NCBI GenBank assembly: GCA_902778665.1
Contig: CACYYN010000001.1
Location: 62,001 to 126,000 of the forward strand
Source: Oscillospiraceae bacterium
GTDB lineage: Bacteria > Bacillota > Clostridia > Oscillospirales > Oscillospiraceae
Direction: 5' to 3'
DNA length: 64,000 bases
In this document: positions 5,793 through 14,682 of the stretch, piece after piece
Numbering within the stretch: the first letter of the stretch is position 1
How the letters are laid out: the number at the start of each line of letters is the position of its first letter
Notes under the pieces: model-generated
Told to the model about the DNA's origin: nothing
Database searches by the model: none
What the model saw: the letters and a program-made list of their open reading frames with translations, nothing else
Made by a program: the position numbers and the translations under genes

Positions 5793-8249
5793 TTATGCGC
5801 TGACAGAGGCGTTTTCGTTGAGAAAGCCTTTGATGGCGCCGGCGCCGGCGTATTTGGTGTAGCTTCCGTCATCGGCAAAGACGATGAGGGTGGGCGCCTG
5901 CTTGACACCGTAGGTGACTGCCAGATCGGCGTTTTCGTTTGCCAGGAGTGCCTCATAGGGGAAGCCGGCCTTATCCAGATAGCTGATGGCGATGCGGCAG
6001 TTGGGGCAGGTGGCGGTTTTGAACAGGATCGGCTTGCGGGCACCGGAGGTTGCGGGGGCAGCGGCGGCTTCTGCAGCAGGAGCGGCGGATTTTGCCGGGG
6101 CTTCGGTGCGGGTATATTTGCCGATCAGCCGGGTGGTGATTTCACCGTCGGGCAGGGGACCGTCGTGGGTCAGGCGGGAGATCTCGGGCCTGTAGGTCTT
6201 GCGCTCTTTGAATTCCTGCGTCTTGCCGGCATTCCAGTTCTGCACGGGGCGGTAGTAACCGGTGATACGGCTATAGACCTCGGCGGATTCACCGCACTCG
6301 GGGCAGGTGAACTGCTCACCGTTGAGATAACCGTGGTTTTTGCAGACGGAGTAGGTGGGGGAGATGGTGTAATAGGGGAGCTTGTAGTTTTCGGCGATCT
6401 TTCGCACCAGGTTTGCTGCGGCTTCCCAGCTCGGCAGCTTCTCGCCCAGGAAGGCGTGGAAGACCGTGCCGGAGGTGTAGCGGGTCTGGAGATCGTCCTG
6501 AATGTCGAGAGCGGCAAAGACATCGTCCGTGTATCCGACGGGGAGATGAGAGGAGTTGGTGTAATAGGGCGTTCCGCCGGGCTCTGCAGCGGTGATAATG
6601 TCGGGATAGAGCTCAACATCATGCTTGGCGAGACGGTAGGAGGTGGACTCGGCCGGGGTCGCCTCGAGATTGAAGAGGTCGCCGTACTTTTCCTGATAGT
6701 CGCTGAGGCGTTCCCGCATGTGATCGAGCACCTGCTTGGTGAACTCCTGGCAGCGGGGATCTGTCATGTCGCAGCGCAACCAGTTGGCGTTGAGGCCGGC
6801 TTCATTCATGCCGACAAGACCGATGGTGGAGAAATGATTGGCAAAGGTGCCGAGGTAATACTTGGTGTAGGGATAGAGGCCGGCATCGAGAAGGCGGGTA
6901 ATGACCTTGCGCTTCACATCGAGGCTGCGGGCGGCGATGTCCATCAGCTTGTCAAGGCGGCGGTAGAAGTCGGCCTCGTCGGTGGCGAGATAGGCGATAC
7001 GCGGCATGTTGATGGTGACGACACCGATGGAGCCGGTGCTCTCGCCGGAGCCGAAGAAACCACCGGATTTCTTACGCAGCTCACGCAGATCAAGACGGAG
7101 ACGGCAGCACATGGAACGGACATCGGAGGGCTCCATATCGGAGTTGATGTAGTTGGAGAAGTAGGGCGTGCCGTATTTTGCCGTCATCTCGAAGAGGAGA
7201 CGGTTGTTCTCGGTGGGAGACCAGTCAAAATCGCGGGTAATGGAGTAGGTGGGGATGGGGTACTGGAAGCCGCGGCCGTTGGCATCGCCTTCGATCATGA
7301 TGTCGATAAAGGCCTTGTTGACCATGTCCATCTCTTTTTTGCAGTCACCGTAGGTGAAGTCCATCTCCTTGCCGCCGACGATGGCCGGGAGATCCTTCAG
7401 GTCGGAAGGAACCGTCCAGTCCAGCGTGATGTTGGAGAAGGGAGCCTGGGTGCCCCAGCGGGACGGGGTGTTGACACCGAAAATGAAGCTCTGGATGCAC
7501 TGCTTGACTTCGCGCTGGGAGAGATTGTCAACCTTGACGAAGGGGGCGAGATAGGTGTCGAAGGAGGAGAAGGCCTGTGCGCCTGCCCACTCATTCTGCA
7601 TGATGCCGAGGAAGTTGACCATCTGGTTGCAGAGAGTGGAGAGGTGACTGGCAGGGGCGGAATTGGTCTTGCCGGGGATGCCGAGACCCTGCTGGATGAG
7701 CTGCTTCAGGCTCCAGCCGGCGCAGTAGCCGGTGAGCATGGAGAGGTCGTGCAGGTGGAGGTCACAGTTGCGGTGGGCGTTGGCGATTTCCTCGTCATAG
7801 ACCTCGGATAGCCAGTAGTTGGCGGTGATGGCACCCGAGTTGGAGAGAATCAGACCGCCGACCGAGTAGGTGACGGTGGAGTTTTCTTTGACGCGCCAGT
7901 CTTCAATGTTAAGATATTTGTCCACGGTCTCCTTATAGTCGAGATAGGAGGACTTGGTGTTTCTCAGTTTTTCACGCTGCTTGCGGTAGAGAATGTAGGC
8001 CTTGGCAACCTGCTCATAGCCGCCGCGGGAGAGAACGGCTTCCACGCTGTCCTGAATATCCTCCACGGCGATGGTGCCGTTTTTGATTTTGCTCTGAAAA
8101 TCTGCAGTTGTTTTAAGGGCCAGAAAATCAATGACAGAGTCATTATATTCGGTTTCGGTGGCTTCAAAAGCCTTGCGGATAGCATCGGCAATCTTCTGAA
8201 TATCAAAATCCACAACTTTGCCGTCCCGCTTCATTACTTTGTTGTACAT
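5793..8249 (-). CDS. nrdD: Anaerobic (class III) ribonucleoside-triphosphate reductase with fused C-terminal redoxin domain
   Basis: An 818-aa oxygen-sensitive enzyme that makes deoxynucleotides from NTPs. An ATP-cone occupies about residues 1-90 (VMKRDGKVVDFDIQKI), followed by the catalytic barrel. A zinc site is formed by Cys636, His639, Cys649 and Cys652, and the glycyl radical lies in SRITGYYRPV (Gly664). After an Ala/Pro-rich linker (about 713-738) the last 80 residues form a glutaredoxin/NrdH-like domain with CPNC (Cys748/Cys751) and the cis-Pro motif QAPTL. Formate-dependent enzymes lack this; the fusion suggests a built-in thiol reductant as in NrdD forms that use redoxins. It lies after nrdG in one operon and has a good SD (AGGAG). 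Confidence 0.96.
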   Translation of the reverse strand: MYNKVMKRDGKVVDFDIQKIADAIRKAFEATETEYNDSVIDFLALKTTADFQSKIKNGTIAVEDIQDSVEAVLSRGGYEQVAKAYILYRKQREKLRNTKSSYLDYKETVDKYLNIEDWRVKENSTVTYSVGGLILSNSGAITANYWLSEVYDEEIANAHRNCDLHLHDLSMLTGYCAGWSLKQLIQQGLGIPGKTNSAPASHLSTLCNQMVNFLGIMQNEWAGAQAFSSFDTYLAPFVKVDNLSQREVKQCIQSFIFGVNTPSRWGTQAPFSNITLDWTVPSDLKDLPAIVGGKEMDFTYGDCKKEMDMVNKAFIDIMIEGDANGRGFQYPIPTYSITRDFDWSPTENNRLLFEMTAKYGTPYFSNYINSDMEPSDVRSMCCRLRLDLRELRKKSGGFFGSGESTGSIGVVTINMPRIAYLATDEADFYRRLDKLMDIAARSLDVKRKVITRLLDAGLYPYTKYYLGTFANHFSTIGLVGMNEAGLNANWLRCDMTDPRCQEFTKQVLDHMRERLSDYQEKYGDLFNLEATPAESTSYRLAKHDVELYPDIITAAEPGGTPYYTNSSHLPVGYTDDVFAALDIQDDLQTRYTSGTVFHAFLGEKLPSWEAAANLVRKIAENYKLPYYTISPTYSVCKNHGYLNGEQFTCPECGESAEVYSRITGYYRPVQNWNAGKTQEFKERKTYRPEISRLTHDGPLPDGEITTRLIGKYTRTEAPAKSAAPAAEAAAAPATSGARKPILFKTATCPNCRIAISYLDKAGFPYEALLANENADLAVTYGVKQAPTLIVFADDGSYTKYAGAGAIKGFLNENASVSA

Positions 8250-8276
8250 GACTGCTTTCTCCTGTTTACGTCGTGA

Positions 8277-8972
8277 TTATATTCCTCTGACCTGTACACC
8301 CGGGATAAGGGGCCTGACAGCGTCGGCCAGCGTGTGCATTTCCTGTTCGTCAAATGCTGAGAGGGTGCCGACGGCTACAAGATCACCAGAATCTTTAAAT
8401 TGCTGGAGATAGTATTCCTTCGCTCCGGCAATCCATTCGGCCGCCTCCACGAGGCTTTCGGCAGTGTGGAGGCCTTTGACAACCGTCGTTCTGAATTCGT
8501 AATCCACGATACCGGAGAGAAGAAGGTTTTTGCTCTGTTCGATGCGGGAGAGATCAAGATCGGGGATGCCAGCTGTTTCCGCGTAAAGGGCGGGAGAATT
8601 TTTGATATCCATCGCGACCCGGTCTACCAGGCCCTCGGAAATCAGATTTTCCAGCGTGTCGGGGAAAGAGCCGTTGGTGTCCAGCTTGACAAGAAATCCC
8701 AGATCCTTTACCCGGCGCAAAAAATCGGGCATCTCCCGATGCAGGAGAGGCTCACCGCCGGTGACGGCTACTCCGTCCAGAATGCCGGTGCGCTTTTTCA
8801 GAAAGGTGAACACCTCATCCTCCGTGACATGCTGCTCCAGGCGATCCGGGAGGACGAGAGAAGCATTGTGGCAGAAGGGACAGCGAAAATTACAGCCTGC
8901 CGTGAACACCGTGCAGGCAACTTTGCCGGGATAATCCAGAAGCGTCATCTTTTGAAGACCCGATAGAAACAT
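8277..8972 (-). CDS. nrdG: Anaerobic ribonucleotide reductase activating protein (radical SAM)
   Basis: A 231-aa radical SAM activase that installs the glycyl radical on NrdD. The 4Fe-4S motif CX3CX2C is Cys27, Cys31, Cys34 (GCNFRCPFCHN), followed by the SAM-binding TGGEPLL. It is longer than the E. coli form (about 155 aa) and matches the larger clostridial type. The start follows AAAGGAG by 6 nt. The gene precedes nrdD by 27 bp. Its upstream region holds two NrdR-like boxes and a 9-bp hairpin (8994-9014). Confidence 0.94.
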   Translation of the reverse strand: MFLSGLQKMTLLDYPGKVACTVFTAGCNFRCPFCHNASLVLPDRLEQHVTEDEVFTFLKKRTGILDGVAVTGGEPLLHREMPDFLRRVKDLGFLVKLDTNGSFPDTLENLISEGLVDRVAMDIKNSPALYAETAGIPDLDLSRIEQSKNLLLSGIVDYEFRTTVVKGLHTAESLVEAAEWIAGAKEYYLQQFKDSGDLVAVGTLSAFDEQEMHTLADAVRPLIPGVQVRGI

Positions 8973-8993
8973 GATTTCTCCTTTGCATATGAG

Positions 8994-9014
8994 TGCTGCC
9001 GCAATGCGGCAGCA
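8994..9014 (-). repeat. Hairpin in the nrdG leader
   Basis: Perfect inverted repeat TGCTGCCGC, AAT, GCGGCAGCA located immediately upstream of the nrdG ribosome site. It lacks a T-run, so it is more likely an mRNA leader structure than a terminator. Confidence 0.6.
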
Positions 9015-9055
9015 TGGTTATCATAAATCTTTCTTCTGCTTCTGTCAAGAGGGTT

Positions 9056-9071
9056 TCACAATATTTAGAAT
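9056..9071. promoter_or_regulatory. NrdR-like box (distal copy)
   Basis: TCACAATATTTAGAAT matches the NrdR palindrome consensus ACACWATATATWGTGT at 12 of 16 positions. It lies exactly 42 bp (four helical turns) from the second box. Confidence 0.5.
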
Positions 9072-9091
9072 TTTTTCCCGGTTTGTAACCA

Positions 9092-9118
9092 ATTTTACCA
9101 CAAAATATAGTATGACAA
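9092..9118 (-). promoter_or_regulatory. nrdG-nrdD promoter with embedded NrdR-like box
   Basis: Minus-strand TTGTCA (9113-9118) and TAAAAT (9092-9097) are separated by 15 bp. The spacer is CCACAAAATATAGTAT in plus-strand reading (9098-9113), a 13 of 16 match to the NrdR consensus. Repressor binding here would block polymerase. The short spacer makes the exact promoter call uncertain. Confidence 0.5.
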
Positions 9119-9167
9119 CTATAATTGAAAATGTTAAAAGGGGTGACTGTACGAAACAGGAGTTTTA

Positions 9168-9176
9168 TGATATAAT
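9168..9176 (+). promoter_or_regulatory. Extended -10 promoter of trkA
   Basis: TGATATAAT, an extended -10 element (TGn before TATAAT), lies 49 bp before the trkA start. No good -35 is present, which extended -10 promoters tolerate. Confidence 0.6.
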
Positions 9177-9224
9177 TACTTTTTAAGAACAATAGAACCG
9201 GGAAAACCCGGAGGTACAGGAAAA

Positions 9225-10580
9225 ATGAAGATTGTTATTGCAGGTGCCGGACGGATCGGCAGTTCTCTGGCAGAGGTGCTCTCACAGGAGGGGCATGACA
9301 TCACCATCATCGACAGAGATGAAGAAACTATCAGCCATGTATCCAATGATATCGATGTTATCTGCCTGGAGGGAAACGCGATAAACCCTGATGTGCTGAC
9401 AGAAGCAGGGGCAAAGGATGCGGATCTCCTGATTGCAGCGACGGAGCAGGATGAGGTCAACATGGTGTGCGGGATCTCTGCCCGGAAGCTGGGCACAAAG
9501 CATGTGGTTGCGCGGGTAAGAGACACCGAGTATCTGGGAAAAACAGAATTTCTGCGGGAGGCACTGGGGATTTCTCTGCTTGTCAACCCGGAGTTTTCGT
9601 GCGCCAAGGAGATATCCCGCATTCTTCGTTTTCCCAGCGCATCGCGCATTGACGCTTTTTCCAAGGGAAGCCTGGAGATTGTGGAGCATAAGGTAGCCCC
9701 CGGCGGACAGCTGGACGGTGTGGCGCTGAAGGATCTGCAGAAAATCTCGGGAGCAAAGGTGCTTGTAAGCCTGGCAGAGCGCGAAGGGAACGCCATTATA
9801 CCGAAAGGCGACTTTACTGTCAAGGGCGGGGATATACTGAGCATCACCGGTATATCCAGCGAGCTGCGCAGGTTTTTCATGGCAGTGGGAGCTTATAAAA
9901 GACCGGTACGGAACGTGATGATTACCGGCGGCGGACGCATTTCGGTGTATCTGGCCAGAATCCTGCAGGAGAACGGAATCAGCGCCACCGTCATCGAGGA
10001 GGACAGAAAGCGCTGCGAAAAGCTCTGTGAGCTGATCCCGGATGCGAAGATCATCTGCGGGAAGGCGTCCAAAAGCGATGTGCTGCTGGAGGAAGGCATC
10101 CGTACGACGGACGGTTTTGTGGCACTGCTTGGGGATGACGGGGACAACATCATCACGTCGATCTATGCACGGCACTGCACAGACGGGAAGATCGTCACGT
10201 GCATCAACCATGAGCATTTTGCCGAGATTCTGGGCGACAAGGAATTGGACAGCATAGTGATCCCCAAAAAGATCATTGTGCAGCAGATCACGCGGTATGT
10301 AAGAGCCATGAGCAACTCCATGGGGAGCAGCATGGAAACACTCTACAAGCTGGCAGACGGTAAAGCGGAGGCACTGGAGTTTCGCGTCACCACGGAGGCA
10401 AAGTGCATCGGCGTGCCCATCCGGGAGCTGCGCCTGAAACCGAATGTGCTGATTGCAGCGGTGATCCGGGGAGGAAAAAGCATTATCCCCGACGGCAGCA
10501 CGGAAATCAAAGCCGGTGACCACGCGGTGATTGTGACGGAAGCGGGCTGGCTTGAGACGATTGACGGCATTATGAAGTGA
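9225..10580 (+). CDS. trkA: Trk potassium uptake regulatory subunit TrkA
   Basis: A 451-aa cytosolic NAD(H)-binding gating subunit of the Trk/Ktr K+ channel. It has two RCK repeats. The first Rossmann motif is GAGRIGSSLA near residue 6; the second, at about residue 230, is GGGRISVYLA. Each is followed by a TrkA-C domain (VDGVALKDL region and IGVPIRELRL region). Length fits two-domain TrkA. The ribosome site GGAGG is clear. trkH follows after 10 bp, so the subunits are made together. Confidence 0.95.
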   Translation: MKIVIAGAGRIGSSLAEVLSQEGHDITIIDRDEETISHVSNDIDVICLEGNAINPDVLTEAGAKDADLLIAATEQDEVNMVCGISARKLGTKHVVARVRDTEYLGKTEFLREALGISLLVNPEFSCAKEISRILRFPSASRIDAFSKGSLEIVEHKVAPGGQLDGVALKDLQKISGAKVLVSLAEREGNAIIPKGDFTVKGGDILSITGISSELRRFFMAVGAYKRPVRNVMITGGGRISVYLARILQENGISATVIEEDRKRCEKLCELIPDAKIICGKASKSDVLLEEGIRTTDGFVALLGDDGDNIITSIYARHCTDGKIVTCINHEHFAEILGDKELDSIVIPKKIIVQQITRYVRAMSNSMGSSMETLYKLADGKAEALEFRVTTEAKCIGVPIRELRLKPNVLIAAVIRGGKSIIPDGSTEIKAGDHAVIVTEAGWLETIDGIMK

Positions 10581-10590
10581 GAGGAACACC

Positions 10591-12030
10591 ATGAACAGAA
10601 AGAAAATCTGGTGGATGGTGGGGCTTGCGCTGCTGGTGGAGAGCGGGTTGATGCTTCTGCCGATCGTGGCGGGGCTGTGCTTCGGGGAACGGCCGGGAGC
10701 ATATATGATTTCTGCCCTGATCACGGCGGCGGCGGGGTTCCTGCTGAGCCGCCTGCGCTCAGCCGATGACACGATTTACGCCCGGGACGGGTTTGTGACA
10801 GTGACACTGGTGTGGCTTGTCATGTCTGCCTTCGGCGCACTGCCGTTTGTGCTTTCGGGAGATATCCCGTCGTATGTTGACGCATTTTTTGAAACCATGT
10901 CCGGCCTGACAACGACAGGTGCATCCATCCTCAATAACATAGAGGGGCTTTCCAAGGCGAGTCTTTTCTGGCGATCCTTTACCCATTGGATCGGCGGTAT
11001 GGGTGTGCTGGTGTTTATGATGGCAGTGCTGCCCATGAGCGGCGAACACTCCATGCATATCATGCGGGCGGAAGTGCCCGGCCCGGTGGTAGGCAAACTG
11101 GTGCCGCGCGCAGGAGAGACAGCGAAGATTCTCTATTATATCTACGGGGCTTTGACAGCGGCGGAGACACTCTTCCTGTGGTTTGGCGGAATGAGCTTTT
11201 TTGAAGCACTCCTGCATGCATTCGCCACGGCCGGAACAGGCGGATTTTCAACGAGAAACAGCAGTGTTGCGTCCTTCAACAGTCCGTACGTGGAGACGGT
11301 TATTGCGTTGTTCCTGGTCCTGTTCGGGATGAACTTCAACCTGTATTACCTGATGCTGAAGGGGAAAATCAGGGAAGCGCTGAAGAGTGAGGAATTCCGT
11401 TGGTATATTGCAGTGATCTGCATTACCACCGCTGCAATTGCAGCCGGCATATTCGGCATATACGGAAATGTGTGGGATACGGTTCGGAACGCATTCTTCA
11501 ATGTAATGACGATTATGAGCACGGCAGGGTTCTGCACGGTGGATTTCACCACGTGGCCGCAGTACACCCAGGTGCTGATTGTGCTGCTGATGTTTATCGG
11601 CGGATGCGCCGGCAGCACGGGCGGCGGACTGAAGCTCTCCAGGGTGATGCTGCTGGTGAAAAACGCCGGGACCGATGTCAGGCGGATGGTATCGCCGAGA
11701 CGCGTCAAGCGGGTGAGAATGGACGGAAAATGCGTTTCAGACAGCGTTCTGACGACGGTGGGAACCTTTTTCTTCCTGTATATTCTGATTCTGCTGATCT
11801 GCACGTTTGTGGTGTCGTTTGACGGGAATGATTTTACCACAAACTTCACCGCATCACTCTCCTGCATCTCCAATGTGGGACCCGGGCTTGCCAAGGTAGG
11901 GCCGAAATACAATTACGCAGGGTTCTCCGATCTTTCCAAAATCGTAATGTCAGTGACGATGCTGGCAGGAAGACTGGAGATTTACCCGGTTCTGATTCTC
12001 CTGATGCCGAAAAAAACCGGCAGAGGATAA
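10591..12030 (+). CDS. trkH: Trk potassium channel membrane subunit TrkH
   Basis: A 479-aa multi-helix K+ uptake subunit. The four selectivity-filter P-loops are recognisable as TTTGASIL, TAGTGGFST, MSTAGFCT and the region after GCAGSTGGGLK, the standard arrangement for TrkH/KtrB. It works with the adjacent TrkA in the cytoplasmic membrane. It sits 10 bp after trkA and 12 bp before ispE. Confidence 0.95.
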   Translation: MNRKKIWWMVGLALLVESGLMLLPIVAGLCFGERPGAYMISALITAAAGFLLSRLRSADDTIYARDGFVTVTLVWLVMSAFGALPFVLSGDIPSYVDAFFETMSGLTTTGASILNNIEGLSKASLFWRSFTHWIGGMGVLVFMMAVLPMSGEHSMHIMRAEVPGPVVGKLVPRAGETAKILYYIYGALTAAETLFLWFGGMSFFEALLHAFATAGTGGFSTRNSSVASFNSPYVETVIALFLVLFGMNFNLYYLMLKGKIREALKSEEFRWYIAVICITTAAIAAGIFGIYGNVWDTVRNAFFNVMTIMSTAGFCTVDFTTWPQYTQVLIVLLMFIGGCAGSTGGGLKLSRVMLLVKNAGTDVRRMVSPRRVKRVRMDGKCVSDSVLTTVGTFFFLYILILLICTFVVSFDGNDFTTNFTASLSCISNVGPGLAKVGPKYNYAGFSDLSKIVMSVTMLAGRLEIYPVLILLMPKKTGRG

Positions 12031-12042
12031 ACAACAGAGACC

Positions 12043-12918
12043 ATGAATATGAACAACATTACGGAAAAAGCTTATGCAAAACTGAATATCTCGCTGGACG
12101 TTTCCAAGCCGAGAGAGGACGGATATCACGATATGATCATGGTGATGCAGACCGTTTCTCTCTGCGATGAACTGACAATTGTGCCGGATGAAACAGGAAC
12201 CGTGCGGGCGGAGGCGGATCTCCGTTATATCCCGAGAGACGACCGCAACCTGGCCGTAAAGGCGGCGAAGCTGTACTTCCGGAAAACCGGGCGGGAAAAA
12301 GCCGGCGCCGTGATCCGCATAAAAAAAAGAATCCCGGTGGGAGCAGGAATGGCCGGAGGATCGTCCGACGCGGCAGCCGTGATACGGGCACTCAACAGGG
12401 CACACGGCGATGAACTGAAAAAGGAAGAAATGCTGGAGCTCGCCGAAATGACCGGATCGGACGTGGCATTCTGCCTGATGGGAGGTACGGCCCTTGCCGA
12501 GGGCAGAGGAGAGATCCTGACGCCGCTGCGGCCGCTGCCGGAATGCACCTTTGTAATATGCAAGCCGGAATTTTCCGTCTCCACGCCGGAGCTTTTCCAC
12601 GCACTTGACCGGGAGAAGCTGCGGGTTCACCCGGATACGGCGGGAATCCTGGCGGCCATAAAGGAAGGGAACCTGGCACAGGTGTGCAGGCGGATGTACA
12701 ACGTGTTTGAAGACGTATCAGACGGGCGGATGAAACCCATAGCCGAGATCAAAAACAGACTGATGAACAGAGGCGCTGTCGGCGCTGTGATGACCGGGAC
12801 CGGGTCTGCGGTGTTCGGGATTTTCACGGACGAGGAAAGAGCGAAAAAAGCCTGTGCTGCCTTTGCAAAGGAATATCCCTTTGCCTGTACGGCAAAGCCG
12901 GTGAAAACCCTGATATGA
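12043..12918 (+). CDS. ispE: 4-diphosphocytidyl-2-C-methyl-D-erythritol kinase
   Basis: A 291-aa GHMP-family kinase of the MEP isoprenoid pathway. AYAKLNISLDV at the N-terminus and the ATP-binding glycine-rich motif PVGAGMAGGSSDAAA (about residues 99-113) identify IspE. The 3' end overlaps the next start by 4 bp (ATGA). Presence in a Trk operon is unusual but the catalytic motifs are intact. The ATG at 12043 is used; in-frame ATG at 12049 is an alternative. Confidence 0.95.
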   Translation: MNMNNITEKAYAKLNISLDVSKPREDGYHDMIMVMQTVSLCDELTIVPDETGTVRAEADLRYIPRDDRNLAVKAAKLYFRKTGREKAGAVIRIKKRIPVGAGMAGGSSDAAAVIRALNRAHGDELKKEEMLELAEMTGSDVAFCLMGGTALAEGRGEILTPLRPLPECTFVICKPEFSVSTPELFHALDREKLRVHPDTAGILAAIKEGNLAQVCRRMYNVFEDVSDGRMKPIAEIKNRLMNRGAVGAVMTGTGSAVFGIFTDEERAKKACAAFAKEYPFACTAKPVKTLI

Positions 12919-14657
12919 AAACTGCCGGGAAAATACTTGCAGGCCTTCTTGCCGTCCTTCTGCTCGTCGGAGCCGCGGGCTGGGGGATCTGGTTTCACTT
13001 CAGCCGGCAGGCGCCCTATGCGGTGCCGGAGGATGGGAAAGAAGCCCTCTTCGCCGGGAAAAAGGTGATGGTGATTGTGCCCCATGAGGACGATGAGCTG
13101 AATCTTTTCGGCGGTCTTTTTGAGGCATATCTTCGTCACGGCAGTACGGTGAAGGTTGTGTTCGTCACGAACGGGGATCTGTATCTCCCGCGGGAGACGA
13201 GAATCGGCGAGGCAATTCGGGCCATGCATGAGGTGGGCGTGGCGGAGGAAGACATCATTTTTCTCGGTTACGGCGACGGTTATTACGGACGGCATCTCTA
13301 CAATGCCTATGACGGAGAGCGGATGATCTCGCAGGCGGGGTTTATGGAGACCCACGGAGCGGACTTTCACCCGGCATTCGCGGAAGAACGTCCCTTTACC
13401 AGAGAGAACTTTATCGGCGACATCAAAGCGTGCATCCTGCAGGAACGGCCGGATGTGGTTTTCTGCAACGATTATGACAGTCATCCCGACCACCAGGCAG
13501 TTTCTCTGGGTTTTGAAGAAGCCATGGGAGAGATTTTGTGGGAAGAGGCGGATTACCGGCCGGCGGTATACAAAGGGTATGCCTACAGCACGGGGTTTTA
13601 CGCGCCGGAGGATTTCTATGCATCCCTGAATATCCTCTCAACCCGGAACCCTTCAGACAGCGACAGCGTGCAGGAGGGGATTTACCGGTGGAGCGAGAGA
13701 GTGCGCTTTCCGGTGAGTGCGGCGAGCCTTTCCCACTCGCTGTATCAGTGCTCGGTTTACCGGGCGGCAGTTCAGCACGAATCCCAGAATGCAAAAATAC
13801 ATGCAATCTCGGTGATCAACGGGGACAAGGTTTTCTGGCAGAGAAGAACGGATTCGCTCTGCGCGAAAGCCGTGATTACGGCAAGCTCCGGGCATTCGGA
13901 ACGCCTGAACGACTTCAAGCTGCTGGACAGTACGGACCTGATGGGATGGGCGGCACCGTATGACGGCGTCTGGACGCCGGAGAAAGGGGACGCAGACAGG
14001 TCGTTTACGGTCACATTTGCGGAGGAATCGACAGTTGCTTCCGTAAGGCTATACGGCAGCCCGTCGAAAGAGGACCGGGTGCTCAATGCGCTGGTGACGT
14101 TAAGTGACGGCACAAAAAAAGAAACCGGACCCATCGGCCCGGAAGGAACAGAAATTCAATTTGAAAGAACGAAAGCTGTCTCGGGATTCACGGTGAAGCT
14201 TCTGGAGACAGAAGGAGAGAAAGCGGGGATCACGGAGGCGGAAGCGTTTGCTGCAGAAGCTGCCTGCCCTGGTGCGTATCTCAAAATGATGGAGGGGGAT
14301 GACTTCGTCTACGACTATATGACCGAACGGGACGGGAAGGCTGTGTTTACCATTTATGGAGCAGGTACTGATATTTCAAACAGTTTTGTACTCTCATGTG
14401 ACAATCCGCGGTGCACAGCAGTTTCGGAAAACGGAACAATCTCCGTCACATGCCCGAAGGGGGAGAAGTGCATCCTGTCAGCGGAGGATCCGGAGAGCGG
14501 GCTAACCGATCGGGTGCGGGTGTCGAACCCCGGGATGATGACACGCTGGGGGAGAGATATTGAGCGAATCTGGTACAGGGCGTCCGGCTATGCCATGCGG
14601 GAGGGTTCTTTCCTGTACAGGGTAACAGAAGCAGTGGAGAGACGACTGGGGAAATAA
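12915..14657 (+). CDS. Membrane-anchored PIG-L family (LmbE-like) deacetylase with C-terminal domains
   Basis: A 580-aa protein with an N-terminal membrane anchor (about residues 7-29) and an extracytoplasmic catalytic domain. The zinc-binding PIG-L motifs are present: PHEDDE (56-61) and the HPDH motif within DSHPDH (near 190). The family removes N-acetyl groups from sugar derivatives. Beyond the approx. 250-residue catalytic domain lies a discoidin-like beta region (DSTDLMGWAAPYDGVW, SFTVTFAEESTVASVRLYG) and a further unassigned domain. It overlaps ispE by 4 bp and is translationally coupled. The substrate, probably a cell-wall or surface glycan, is inferred. Confidence 0.85.
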   Translation: MKTAGKILAGLLAVLLLVGAAGWGIWFHFSRQAPYAVPEDGKEALFAGKKVMVIVPHEDDELNLFGGLFEAYLRHGSTVKVVFVTNGDLYLPRETRIGEAIRAMHEVGVAEEDIIFLGYGDGYYGRHLYNAYDGERMISQAGFMETHGADFHPAFAEERPFTRENFIGDIKACILQERPDVVFCNDYDSHPDHQAVSLGFEEAMGEILWEEADYRPAVYKGYAYSTGFYAPEDFYASLNILSTRNPSDSDSVQEGIYRWSERVRFPVSAASLSHSLYQCSVYRAAVQHESQNAKIHAISVINGDKVFWQRRTDSLCAKAVITASSGHSERLNDFKLLDSTDLMGWAAPYDGVWTPEKGDADRSFTVTFAEESTVASVRLYGSPSKEDRVLNALVTLSDGTKKETGPIGPEGTEIQFERTKAVSGFTVKLLETEGEKAGITEAEAFAAEAACPGAYLKMMEGDDFVYDYMTERDGKAVFTIYGAGTDISNSFVLSCDNPRCTAVSENGTISVTCPKGEKCILSAEDPESGLTDRVRVSNPGMMTRWGRDIERIWYRASGYAMREGSFLYRVTEAVERRLGK

Positions 14658-14664
14658 AAAAATA

Positions 14665-14682
14665 GAGAGGATTAATCCTCTC
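14665..14682 (-). terminator. Terminator overlapping the carD stop codon
   Basis: Perfect 18-bp palindrome GAGAGGATTAATCCTCTC that contains the carD TAA; on the minus strand it is followed by TATTTTTTTATTT, giving an intrinsic terminator. It could also stop the convergent plus-strand transcript. Confidence 0.75.

Noticed and set aside
6165-7811. 548-codon plus-strand frame
   Set aside because: Mirror of the nrdD coding strand; Gly/Val/Glu-rich shadow without motifs.
9282-10772. 496-codon minus-strand frame
   Set aside because: Antisense to trkA, no motifs and no promoter.
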